In this document: positions 57,479 through 64,000 of the stretch, one piece after another
Layout of the letters: each line of letters begins with the position of its first letter
Numbering within the stretch: the stretch's first letter is position 1
NCBI GenBank assembly: GCA_020846435.1
Contig: JADLDY010000004.1
Coordinates: 1-64,000 of the forward strand
Direction: 5' to 3'
Source of the DNA: Deltaproteobacteria bacterium
GTDB lineage: Bacteria; Desulfobacterota; GWC2-55-46
DNA length: 64,000 bases
Program-made: the position numbers and the translations under genes
The notes under the pieces: generated by a model
The model's database searches: none
Seen by the model: the letters and a program-made list of their open reading frames with translations, nothing else
What the model was told of the DNA's origin: nothing

Positions 57479-58057
57479 TCAACCCCTGATGAGCCCGGCG
57501 AAGCCCATAAACGCGAGTGCCATCATGCCGGCTATTATGAGGGTTATGGATATACCCTGAAAGTGCTTCGGGATGTCGGCGAACTCGAGCTCTTCCCTTA
57601 TGCCAGACATCATGACAATGGCAAGGGTGAAGCCGACGCCTGTTGCGAAGCCGAAGACGATCGACTCAAGAAAGCTGTACTCCCTCATGACCATGAAGAG
57701 CGCGAGCCCGAGGACGGCGCAGTTGGTGGTTATGAGCGGAAGGAATATGCCCAATGCCCTGTATAGCGAGGGGCTGGCCTTTCTTATGTACATCTCGACG
57801 AACTGCACGAGCGCGGCGATGATTATGATGAACGCGACATACTGCAGGAACGGCACATTGAACTTCACGAGCACATAATTGTATATGGGCCAGGTAGCTG
57901 CCGCCGTAAGGGTCATGACAAAGGTCGTCGCGAACCCCATGTTCAGGGCGTTCTCGGTCTTGTTGGAGACGCCCACGAACGGGCAGATGCCCAGGAAGTA
58001 GGTCAGGACGAAGTTGTTTATCAATGAGGCTGATATGAATATGAGTATGAGTTCCAT
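57479..58057 (-). CDS. rnfA: Rnf complex membrane subunit RnfA
   Basis: The 192-residue protein has six membrane helices and begins MELILIFISASLINNFVLTY, with FLGICPFVGVSNKTENALNM. The conserved membrane Cys (GICPF) helps carry an Fe-S cluster between RnfA and RnfE. It lies 4 bases before rnfB. Confidence 0.97.
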   Translation of the reverse strand: MELILIFISASLINNFVLTYFLGICPFVGVSNKTENALNMGFATTFVMTLTAAATWPIYNYVLVKFNVPFLQYVAFIIIIAALVQFVEMYIRKASPSLYRALGIFLPLITTNCAVLGLALFMVMREYSFLESIVFGFATGVGFTLAIVMMSGIREELEFADIPKHFQGISITLIIAGMMALAFMGFAGLIRG

Positions 58058-58072
58058 TACCTTAACCGTCCT

Positions 58073-58702
58073 TTAGCGGGACATAGCGGCTGAGGCCGCC
58101 TTTTCAGCCTTTCTGCTGGATATCCAGTTCACAAGGGCCACCAGGCCGCCGAAGACGAGGAACGCGCCTGCCGGGAGTATCATGACTATCCAGGGCTCGA
58201 ACCACTCTCCGAGGAGCTTTACGCCGAATATGCTACCGAAACCGAGGACTTCCCTTATGGTGCCCATGATGGTAAGGCTGATTATGAAGCCAATGCCGAT
58301 GCCCAGCGTGTCAGCCGCTGTCGGGAGTATGGAGTTCTTCTGGGCGAACGCCTCGGCCCTGCCGAGTATTATGCAGTTGACGACAATAAGCGGTATGTAC
58401 GGCCCGAGGGACTTGGATATGTCCGGGAAAACCGCCGCGAGAAACAGATCAGCCACGGTAACGAGGGTCGCGATTATGACGACATAGGCCGGTATCCTCA
58501 CCTGCGCGGAGATCGTCTTCCTCACCAGGGATATCAGTATGTTCGATGTGAAAAGGACGAATATGGTAGCAAGCCCCATGGCAAGGCCGTTGACGGCCGA
58601 GTTAGTCACAGCCAGCGTCGGGCAAAGGCCGAGCACGAGCCTGAAAGGAGGCAGCTCCTGCCAGAGCCCTTTCTTGAATTCGTATCCGAGACTATTTGCC
58701 AT
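58073..58702 (-). CDS. rnfE: Rnf complex membrane subunit RnfE
   Basis: The 209-residue homologue of RnfA begins MANSLGYEFKKGLWQELPPF, with LVLGLCPTLAVTNSAVNGLA. The Cys in LGLCP is the partner of that in RnfA. Its start overlaps the end of rnfG by 11 bases. Confidence 0.97.
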   Translation of the reverse strand: MANSLGYEFKKGLWQELPPFRLVLGLCPTLAVTNSAVNGLAMGLATIFVLFTSNILISLVRKTISAQVRIPAYVVIIATLVTVADLFLAAVFPDISKSLGPYIPLIVVNCIILGRAEAFAQKNSILPTAADTLGIGIGFIISLTIMGTIREVLGFGSIFGVKLLGEWFEPWIVMILPAGAFLVFGGLVALVNWISSRKAEKAASAAMSR

Positions 58703-59321
58703 TGCCAGCCTCCTTGGGGGCTGCTTGAGGCGCGGCCTCAGCCCTGGTCATCTCTTCTTGCGGGAAGTTGGCAACGACCTTCTCGACGGCCCTGTTTATG
58801 TTCTTTACGACCGCGTCAGAGGATATCGTCGCGCCGGTTATGGCCTGTATCTGGTTGGGCTTCTCTGGCTTCCTGTACTTTATGTACTCGACCTTGGGCT
58901 TCACTTCGAGGCCCTTGAACTGGTCTTTGAACGCCTCTTCCCTTATCCTGTCGCCGAGGCCGGGAGTCTCGAGCTGCTCTAAAACCTCTATTGCCCTGAG
59001 CTTAAGATAATTGGTCTCAAGGCCCACCATGAGGCCGATGTTGCCCTGGAACCCGCCTCCGTCGGCCTTGAAAGCGACGCCCACGGGCGCTCCGTTCTCG
59101 TCGATGCCCTTGTAGACGATGAGCTTTTCCTGGCCGACCGTCTTCTCAAGGACCTTGAAGTCCTTCGCGCCGGGAAGAACGACGAAGATGGCCTCCTTGA
59201 GCTCCCTTTCCTTGTTGGCCTTTATCATCGGGTCAGCGACGCCGAACACTCCGGACAATATTATCCCGGAGAGCGCGCCGATGACTATGAGGTTGAGAAA
59301 CATTTTAACGATATTGTTCAA
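58692..59321 (-). CDS. rnfG: Rnf complex FMN-binding subunit RnfG
   Basis: A TTG at 59321 with GGAGG six bases before it fits best and gives about 209 residues. An ATG at 59339 would place that Shine-Dalgarno inside the coding region. One N-terminal membrane helix and an FMN-binding domain follow. The flavin attachment segment reads QAITGATISSDAV: the acceptor Thr in TGAT is present, but the usual Asp three residues before it is Gln. FMN is normally attached by ApbE, whose gene is not in the window. Confidence 0.92.
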   Translation of the reverse strand: MNNIVKMFLNLIVIGALSGIILSGVFGVADPMIKANKERELKEAIFVVLPGAKDFKVLEKTVGQEKLIVYKGIDENGAPVGVAFKADGGGFQGNIGLMVGLETNYLKLRAIEVLEQLETPGLGDRIREEAFKDQFKGLEVKPKVEYIKYRKPEKPNQIQAITGATISSDAVVKNINRAVEKVVANFPQEEMTRAEAAPQAAPKEAGNGK

Positions 59322-59358
59322 GCAATTCCTCCGGGGCATCCGCGCCCCACGGATACTT

Positions 59359-60372
59359 TTATCCCTTTTGCGCCTTGACTTCGCCGAAGACTTTTGGCCT
59401 CGTGTGCTTGTTAAGAAGCGGCACAAAGGCGTTCATGAACAAAATGGAGTACATGACGCCCTCGGGAAGGCCGCCGAAGAGCCTTATGACGACGGCAAGT
59501 ATGCCAGCGACTATTACGAATATCCACTGCCCGAGCGAAGTCACCGGAGAGGTGACCATGTCGGTTACCATGAACCACGCGCCAAGCATAGCCCCTCCGG
59601 CGAAGAGGTGAAAGAGCGGGCTGGGGTACTTGGCTGGGTTTACATACCAGAAAATAGCCGAGAAGACCGCTATGGTGCCTAAATATCCGAGCGGAAGCTT
59701 CCAGTTGATGTAGCCCTTGTAGCGAAGGTACAGGCCGCCCAGGATGATGGCTATCGCCGAGGTCTCGCCTAAAGAGCCGGCGGTGTTGCCGATGAACATG
59801 TCCATGATGGGTACATCGAACTTGCCCTCGAACTTGGCCATGACCAGCGGGGTCGCGGCGGTAACCGCGTCAATCGCCTTTTCCATCGTGCGGGGCCAGA
59901 CCCAGGTCGTCGTAAGCACCGGGTAGGTCGCCATGAGAAACGCCCTTCCGAGAAGAGCCGGGTTGAATATGTTGTAGCCGAGCCCGCCGAAAAGCTGCTT
60001 GCCTACGCCTATCGCGAATACCGAGCCGAGAATCGCGCCGAATATCGGGAACCCGGCAGGCAAAGTCATGGCCAGGAGCATGCCGGTGATGATCGCGCTC
60101 CCGTCGTGTATCTTTATGGGTTGTTTTCTTATCTTCTGGAAGGCGTATTCGGTCGCGAGACAGGCTACGACGCAGACGATGATAAGAAGAAGGGCGCGCC
60201 AGCCGAAGAAATAGACGCTCGCGGCGGTTGCCGGCAGGAGCGCCGTGACCACATTGTGCATTATCTTCGGCACGCTCTCGGTATTGAGGAAGTGCGGCGA
60301 AGAAGAAACTATGAGCCTTGTTGCCGCCTGTGAAGGCTGCTCAGCGTTCGGATTTATCTCTTTTGCGTCCAA
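59359..60372 (-). CDS. rnfD: Rnf complex membrane flavoprotein subunit RnfD
   Basis: No ATG lies before the conserved N-terminus (RLIVSSSPHFLNTESVPKIM). A TTG at 60372, 22 bases after the rnfC stop with AGAGG just upstream, gives about 337 residues. A further TTG at 60447 would overlap rnfC. The protein has about nine membrane helices, and the flavinylation site is DAVTAATPL, a near match to Dxx(S/T)GAT. It carries covalently bound FMN and takes part in ion translocation. Confidence 0.93.
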   Translation of the reverse strand: MDAKEINPNAEQPSQAATRLIVSSSPHFLNTESVPKIMHNVVTALLPATAASVYFFGWRALLLIIVCVVACLATEYAFQKIRKQPIKIHDGSAIITGMLLAMTLPAGFPIFGAILGSVFAIGVGKQLFGGLGYNIFNPALLGRAFLMATYPVLTTTWVWPRTMEKAIDAVTAATPLVMAKFEGKFDVPIMDMFIGNTAGSLGETSAIAIILGGLYLRYKGYINWKLPLGYLGTIAVFSAIFWYVNPAKYPSPLFHLFAGGAMLGAWFMVTDMVTSPVTSLGQWIFVIVAGILAVVIRLFGGLPEGVMYSILFMNAFVPLLNKHTRPKVFGEVKAQKG

Positions 60373-60394
60373 GGTCCTCTGGTCCGTTATCCTG

Positions 60395-61726
60395 TTATTT
60401 TGCGGCAGCGGCCTTTTGGGCTTCCTGACGAACTTTAAGCTTTCCAAGCCTTATCCACTGAAGCAACGGCCTCTTTGACGGGCATACATATGAACAGCAG
60501 CCGCACTCTATGCAGGAGAGCCCGTCCCAGTCCTTGAACTCACCTGTCCTGAAAGCCTTGCCAAAGTCCCCGAGCTTATACGGCATGAGCGCCATCGGGC
60601 AGACAGAGACGCAGCTCGCGCACCTTATGCAGGCCTCGTACACCGATGACTTTATAACAGAAGCGGCGATGACCGTTATGCCGGATGTGCCTTTTATGAC
60701 CGGGACCGAAAGGGTCGGCTGGGCGATACCCATCATCGGGCCGCCGTTCAAAACTTCTACTTCGCCGCCCTCGACAAGGCCGCCGCACTGAGAGAGAACC
60801 TCTTCGAAGCTCGTGCCGACCCTCACTTTAAGGTTCCTCGGCTCTTTTACGCCGTTGCCGCTTACCGTGACTATCCTCTCGATGAGGGGCTTGCCCCAGT
60901 TGACAGCTTCAAATATGGCGGCCGCAGTGCCGACATTGTTTACGACTACGCCTACATCAAGGGGGAGCTTGCCGACAGGCACCTTCTTGCCGGTTGCCGC
61001 GACTATAAGCATCTTCTCCGCGCCTTGCGGGTACTTGGCTTCGAGTATTATTATCTGTATGTCAGTGGATGAGCCTATGGCCTTTCTCAAGGCCTCTATC
61101 GCGTCAGGCTTGTTCTCTTCAATGCCGACAAAGCCTTTGGGAGCGGCGAGCGTCTTCATAAGGGCTCTGAGGCCCCAGACGACCTTTTCAGGCTCTTCAA
61201 GCATTATGCGGTGGTCTGCCGTGAGGTATGGCTCGCACTCGCAGCCGTTCAATATGACGGCCTCTATTGCCTTGCCCTTAGGAGGGGCAAGCTTTACTGA
61301 AGTCGGGAACGCGGCCCCGCCCATGCCGACAATTCCGGCTTCGCGTATGGAATCTTTGAGCGCGTCGACGGAGATGGAGGAGAGGTCTTTTGCTGGCCCG
61401 CCCCACTCCTTAGCGGTCCCGTCGCCCTCGATGATGATCGAAAGCGACCTGAAGCCGCCCGGGTGCTGGGAGAGCTCTATGTCTTTTACTTTTCCTGAGA
61501 TCGAAGAATGGACTGGAGCCGAGACAAAGGCCTTTACGTCGCCTATCTTCTGGCCTTCGGTGACGAGGTCGCCCTTTTTGACGAGGGGCTCGCATGGCGC
61601 GCCGGCATGCTGCTGCAGCGGGATGGTAACGGTCTTTGGAAGCGCCGCCGCCTCTACCCGCTTGCCTGCGGTGAGTTCTTTGTAGTATGAGGGGTGTACG
61701 CCCCTTGCGAAGGTCTTATGTCCCAT
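60395..61726 (-). CDS. rnfC: Rnf complex NADH-binding subunit RnfC
   Basis: From the ATG at 61726 the protein is 443 residues. An upstream TTG would add five. It has an N-terminal RnfC barrel (GVHPSYYKELTAGKRVE), the flavin/NADH domain with GMGGAAFPTSVKLAPPKG and LNGCECEPYLTADHRIM, and two C-terminal 4Fe-4S motifs (CIRCASCVSVCP and CIECGCCSYVCPSKRPLL). It exchanges electrons with NAD. It heads the rnf operon, and its leader carries a ZTP-type riboswitch (61807-61916). Confidence 0.97.
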   Translation of the reverse strand: MGHKTFARGVHPSYYKELTAGKRVEAAALPKTVTIPLQQHAGAPCEPLVKKGDLVTEGQKIGDVKAFVSAPVHSSISGKVKDIELSQHPGGFRSLSIIIEGDGTAKEWGGPAKDLSSISVDALKDSIREAGIVGMGGAAFPTSVKLAPPKGKAIEAVILNGCECEPYLTADHRIMLEEPEKVVWGLRALMKTLAAPKGFVGIEENKPDAIEALRKAIGSSTDIQIIILEAKYPQGAEKMLIVAATGKKVPVGKLPLDVGVVVNNVGTAAAIFEAVNWGKPLIERIVTVSGNGVKEPRNLKVRVGTSFEEVLSQCGGLVEGGEVEVLNGGPMMGIAQPTLSVPVIKGTSGITVIAASVIKSSVYEACIRCASCVSVCPMALMPYKLGDFGKAFRTGEFKDWDGLSCIECGCCSYVCPSKRPLLQWIRLGKLKVRQEAQKAAAAK

Positions 61727-61806
61727 GTCCCTAAGAGGCAAGTGATACTACCTTTGCGCCCCCCGTGTCAAGCATGATTTTGGACAACAAAAAACCGTCA
61801 TGGATA

Positions 61807-61916
61807 AAGAAAAAACAGCTTGGTCAAGCTGCGATTCTTTGCCCAGACGGTCGGCTACTGCTCTTATATTCCCGCTCCCCGGTGGTAACCACCTTGATTC
61901 CGTCAGTAACGGGAAA
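61807..61916 (-). ncRNA. ZTP (pfl-motif) riboswitch with intrinsic terminator upstream of rnfC
   Basis: On the minus strand P1 pairs TTCCCG (61910-61915) with CGGGAA (61869-61874). P2 is GGTGG-TTA-CCACC (61881-61893), followed by GGGGAGC. The conserved 3' element is CCGTCTGGGCA (61840-61850). The pseudoknot pairs GACGG in the P1-P2 junction with CCGTC. The pfl consensus has GGCGG/CCGCC there, so the pair has changed on both sides. A terminator (CAGCTT-GACC-AAGCTG and TTTTTT, 61810-61831) follows 10 bases later. The next gene is rnfC, about 80 bases on. In the known class, ZTP binding prevents termination and turns the gene on. Confidence 0.85.
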
Positions 61917-61936
61917 TTCATTTAGCTTATGCAAGC

Positions 61937-61966
61937 ATATTAATTCAGGATGAGCGCGCTTGTCAA
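61937..61966 (-). promoter_or_regulatory. Sigma-70-type promoter for the riboswitch-rnf transcript
   Basis: The minus strand has TTGACA (61961-61966), 18 bases and TAATAT (61937-61942). The -35 box is exact and the -10 box matches 4 of 6. The predicted start near 61930 lies just ahead of the riboswitch P1. A second TTGACA-N18-TATCAC at 61742-61771 could start a short mRNA that bypasses the riboswitch. Confidence 0.6.
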
Positions 61967-62000
61967 GAGGAGAATCGTCACAGATATAAATTTTCATCAT

Positions 62001-62097
62001 GCTGACAGTCAGTCAGCTTCAGGCCGCTAAAAAAAACGCATCCGCAAGGCGTCGAGTGACGATGAGAACGACGCGGATGTGGAGCTTGAGGCGGCCT
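62001..62097 (-). terminator. Terminator with nested inverted repeats after the His-rich gene
   Basis: On the minus strand CATCCGC (62073-62079) pairs with GCGGATG (62039-62045), with an inner GCGTCG/CGACGC stem, and is followed by CG and eight T (62029-62036). Outside it AGGCCGC (62021-62027) and GCGGCCT (62091-62097) form another 7-bp pair, and GCTGAC-AGTCA-GTCAGC (62001-62017) is a separate perfect hairpin. The inner unit is a convincing terminator. The role of the outer repeats is unclear. Nothing else is seen between 61967 and 62000. Confidence 0.8.
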
Positions 62098-62098
62098 G

Positions 62099-62761
62099 CT
62101 AACCCTTGATAAAGAGCCACCTCACCACATATATGAGCGTCAGCGCAAGGCCGAAGCCCACAAGACCAACGCTCAGGCCGATCAACGGCACGACAGACGC
62201 CTCTGCCCCGGATATTCCCAGTGAGGTCGTCCTCATGCCCATGATTATCCACGAGAGTGGATAGAAAAGGCCGCCCGTGCCCAAGCAGGCCGCGGCTAAA
62301 GTCTTTGACCTCGGAGAGGCCGGAATGAGTGCCAGCAGGAGCGAGACGGCTATCGAGAGGATGCCGAGCCCCATGGCGTGAGCGTGAGCCTTGGCGAGCC
62401 GCCCGTGCGCGACGGCCATCACAGGGCTTGAGTGCGCGCCATGCGTAACTCCCTTGTCCTCATGCGCATACGTCGCTGAAGAGCCGGCAGTTTCAGGAGA
62501 AGCGGCGGGTTGGCCTGTTGCATGCCCTTCGTGTAAGTGGGCATGATTGTCATCGTGAGAGACCTGCTCGCCCTGCCCTGCCAGAGGGACAGTGACCGGC
62601 TTTTCCTCGACAGTTAAAACAGAGGCCTGGCTAAGCCTCGCGTGTATCTGTTCATGATTGGCTGTCAGGTAGACGACCCAGAAGAGCCCGAAGAGGAGGC
62701 CCAGGAGCCCGAAAAGAAGACCTATTCCAACGTGCCTGACTTCATCTTTGAGCCTCACCAT
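62099..62761 (-). CDS. His-rich multi-pass membrane protein of unknown function
   Basis: The 220-residue protein has a first membrane helix at about 11-33, a hydrophilic loop (about 34-120) with many His (SHDDNHAHLHEGHA and HGRLAKAHAHAMG), and four further membrane helices. His-rich loops often bind Zn, Ni or Cu. It does not match a transporter family I can name. It lies 3 bases after the HtrA-like protease gene ends and is closed by a strong terminator, so the two are probably co-expressed. Confidence 0.75.
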   Translation of the reverse strand: MVRLKDEVRHVGIGLLFGLLGLLFGLFWVVYLTANHEQIHARLSQASVLTVEEKPVTVPLAGQGEQVSHDDNHAHLHEGHATGQPAASPETAGSSATYAHEDKGVTHGAHSSPVMAVAHGRLAKAHAHAMGLGILSIAVSLLLALIPASPRSKTLAAACLGTGGLFYPLSWIIMGMRTTSLGISGAEASVVPLIGLSVGLVGFGLALTLIYVVRWLFIKG

Positions 62762-62764
62762 CTG

Positions 62765-63829
62765 TCACCTGCTCCTCGGCATCTCTTCGAGCCTTGCCTT
62801 GATATGGAGCTCCTTCGCTCCCCTCAACACCTTTATGGTGACTGTCTCTCCTGCCTCGAAAATCTCCATCAGGTCGCTCAGCTCGTCCATCGTGCTTATC
62901 GGCTTTCCGTTGACGCTCATTATGAGGTCTCCGCCGGAGGCTATGATGACGTTGCCGAGCCTCACGTTGGAGTCAGCGCCCCTTAAGCCCGCCCGGTGCG
63001 CGGGCCCTCCCTTGAATACGTCGGCGATGAGCACGCCGGTGGACTTGAGGCCAAGGAGCGCGGCGTCAGAGGCGTCGATGTTCTGCCCGGTTATGCCGAG
63101 CCAGAGCCTCGATACATATCCCTTTGTGACAAGCGTTGAAAAGACGCTCTTCACCGTCTGGGCGGGTATTGAAAACCCGATGCCGATGGAGCCCTTCACG
63201 GGGCTGAATATCGCGGTATTGACGCCGACCATCCTGCCCGAGCTGTCAAGGAGAGGCCCTCCAGAGTTGCCGGGGTTTATCGCGGCGTCAGTCTGTATTA
63301 TGCCCCTTATGAGGCGTCCCGAAGAGGCGCGCATGGTCCGGCCCAGAGAGCTCACTATGCCGACCGTAAGGGTCTTCTCGAGGCCGAAGGGGCTTCCTAT
63401 TGCAAAAGCCCTCTGGCCTATCTGGAGGCCGGATGAGTCCCCGAACTCTATCGGCTTCAACCTTGACGCAGGGGCCTTTATCCTGATGACCGCGATGTCG
63501 ACCCCTGGGTCCACGCCGACGACCTCGGCAGAGTACTTGGTTCCGTCAAAGAGAGTTACATCGAGGCTCTTTGCCCCGTCTATTACATGGTAGTTGGTTA
63601 TTATGTGGCCCTTGCGGTCGGCGATGACGCCTGAGCCGGAGCCGGTGGAAGGGACAGGGTTGTAGAAGAAATCGTAGGAGACGGCTGAGGTGACGATGTT
63701 GACGACTGAAGGGGCCGCGTCCCTGTATATGCGTATGTTTATCTCCTCGTCCGCCATCAGTGAAAATGAGGTGCCGGGAGAAGCCAGCATGGCGGCAAGC
63801 AGGATAAATGCCGTAAGGAGTTTTTTCAT
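62765..63829 (-). CDS. HtrA/DegP-family periplasmic serine protease with one PDZ domain
   Basis: The 354-residue protein has a Sec signal (about 1-24) and a trypsin-like domain with H81 (TNYHVID), D111 (DIAVIRI) and S189 ([11 protein letters not shown]), followed by one PDZ domain (about 255-345). This is a DegS-like layout, but with a signal peptide rather than an evident anchor. It degrades or senses misfolded envelope proteins. Its start overlaps the stop of the upstream glycosyltransferase gene (ATGA). Confidence 0.94.
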   Translation of the reverse strand: MKKLLTAFILLAAMLASPGTSFSLMADEEINIRIYRDAAPSVVNIVTSAVSYDFFYNPVPSTGSGSGVIADRKGHIITNYHVIDGAKSLDVTLFDGTKYSAEVVGVDPGVDIAVIRIKAPASRLKPIEFGDSSGLQIGQRAFAIGSPFGLEKTLTVGIVSSLGRTMRASSGRLIRGIIQTDAAINPGNSGGPLLDSSGRMVGVNTAIFSPVKGSIGIGFSIPAQTVKSVFSTLVTKGYVSRLWLGITGQNIDASDAALLGLKSTGVLIADVFKGGPAHRAGLRGADSNVRLGNVIIASGGDLIMSVNGKPISTMDELSDLMEIFEAGETVTIKVLRGAKELHIKARLEEMPRSR

Positions 63830-64000
63830 CTCAACAGGTTGAACTTTATAATGTGCCAGAAGGCGGCGACCCCGTCCTTCCAGTTTATCTTCTTTCCTTC
63901 CTCATAGGTCCTTCCCGCGTAGGAGATGGAGGTCTCGTATATCCTTACCCTCTTTTTCGCGACTTTCGCCGTTATCTCAGGCTCGAAGCCGAACCTGTTG
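63826..64000 (-). CDS. C-terminus of a family 2 glycosyltransferase (5' end outside window)
   Basis: The last 57 or so codons are present. They read [20 protein letters not shown], then [20 protein letters not shown] and KDGVAALWHIIK-like sequence (here [10 protein letters not shown]). This FEPEIT...SYxGRTYxEGKKI-WKDG pattern is typical of the C-terminus of bacterial GT2 enzymes that act with undecaprenyl or polyprenyl phosphate. The stop overlaps the HtrA-like start by 4 bases. Confidence 0.85.
   Translation of the reverse strand, partial: NRFGFEPEITAKVAKKRVRIYETSISYAGRTYEEGKKINWKDGVAAFWHIIKFNLLR

Noticed and set aside
1-64000. CRISPR arrays, tRNA and rRNA genes, prophage or plasmid functions
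   Set aside because: No regularly spaced repeats, cloverleaf or rRNA-like stretches, integrase or replication genes were seen.

Overview
The window is a near-complete flagellar and chemotaxis locus of a Gram-negative bacterium, followed by envelope and redox genes. Every gene but one (an M29-type aminopeptidase at 46143-47261) is on the minus strand. P- and L-ring genes, lipoproteins, Rnf and a System II cytochrome c maturation set point to a diderm. The flagellar regulators (FlrB/FlrC, a second NtrC-type activator, FlhF/FlhG, sigma-54 and sigma-28 promoters) and the gene order resemble the former Deltaproteobacteria (Desulfobacterota/Desulfuromonadota) or Nitrospirota. Codons ATA (Ile) and AGG (Arg) are common, and GC looks like the mid-to-upper 50s by eye. 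The species cannot be named. No tRNA, rRNA, CRISPR array or intact transposase was seen.

Layout, right to left in the direction of transcription. (1) 46014-44544: an NtrC-type activator behind a consensus sigma-70 promoter. (2) 44391-39799: an AMIN/TPR envelope protein, flrB and flrC behind a consensus sigma-54 promoter. (3) 39748-29074: flgB, flgC, fliE-fliJ, motE, fliK, flgD and flgE behind a sigma-54 promoter, closed by a strong terminator. (4) 28817-10146: fliL-fliR, flhB, flhA, flhF, flhG, fliA, a HEAT-repeat gene, cheR, a lone receiver, cheY, cheZ, cheA, cheB, motA and motB, closely packed behind a sigma-54 promoter. (5) 10105-6598: cheW, an MCP and an HDOD gene behind a sigma-28-like promoter, with a strong terminator. 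(6) 6504-802: a DUF2802-like gene, flgF, flgG, flgA, flgH, flgI, a 70-residue DHp-like protein and an flgJ fused to an M23 peptidase, behind a sigma-54 promoter. (7) 795-1: flgM and flgN behind a sigma-28 promoter. The whole hierarchy, from sigma-70 through sigma-54 and FlrBC to sigma-28/FlgM, can be read from the DNA. Flagellin, cap and FliS genes must lie elsewhere.

The right third holds accessory and redox functions: a 188-bp MITE-like element with 23-bp terminal inverted repeats (47311-47498); a short CDF-like transporter; an OB-fold exported protein; a TMTC-like membrane TPR glycosyltransferase with a dolichol-phosphate-mannose-synthase-like partner; and a cytochrome c maturation operon (cysteine-rich lipoprotein, TPR lipoprotein, ResB, CcsA, TlpA-like thioredoxin, CcdA, glutaredoxin-like protein). 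Next come the Rnf operon (rnfCDGEAB), a His-rich membrane protein with an HtrA protease, and the end of a family 2 glycosyltransferase.

The most unusual signal is upstream of rnfC. The leader folds as a ZTP (pfl-motif) riboswitch with a pseudoknot that differs from the consensus at a paired position, and it ends in an intrinsic terminator (61807-61916). This would put an Rnf ion-motive complex under control of the purine/one-carbon alarmone ZTP. Other items worth a look are the stand-alone DHp-like microprotein beside flgJ, the FlgJ-M23 fusion, a stem-loop leader lacking a Shine-Dalgarno sequence on the AMIN/TPR-flrBC mRNA, and the MITE-like element.
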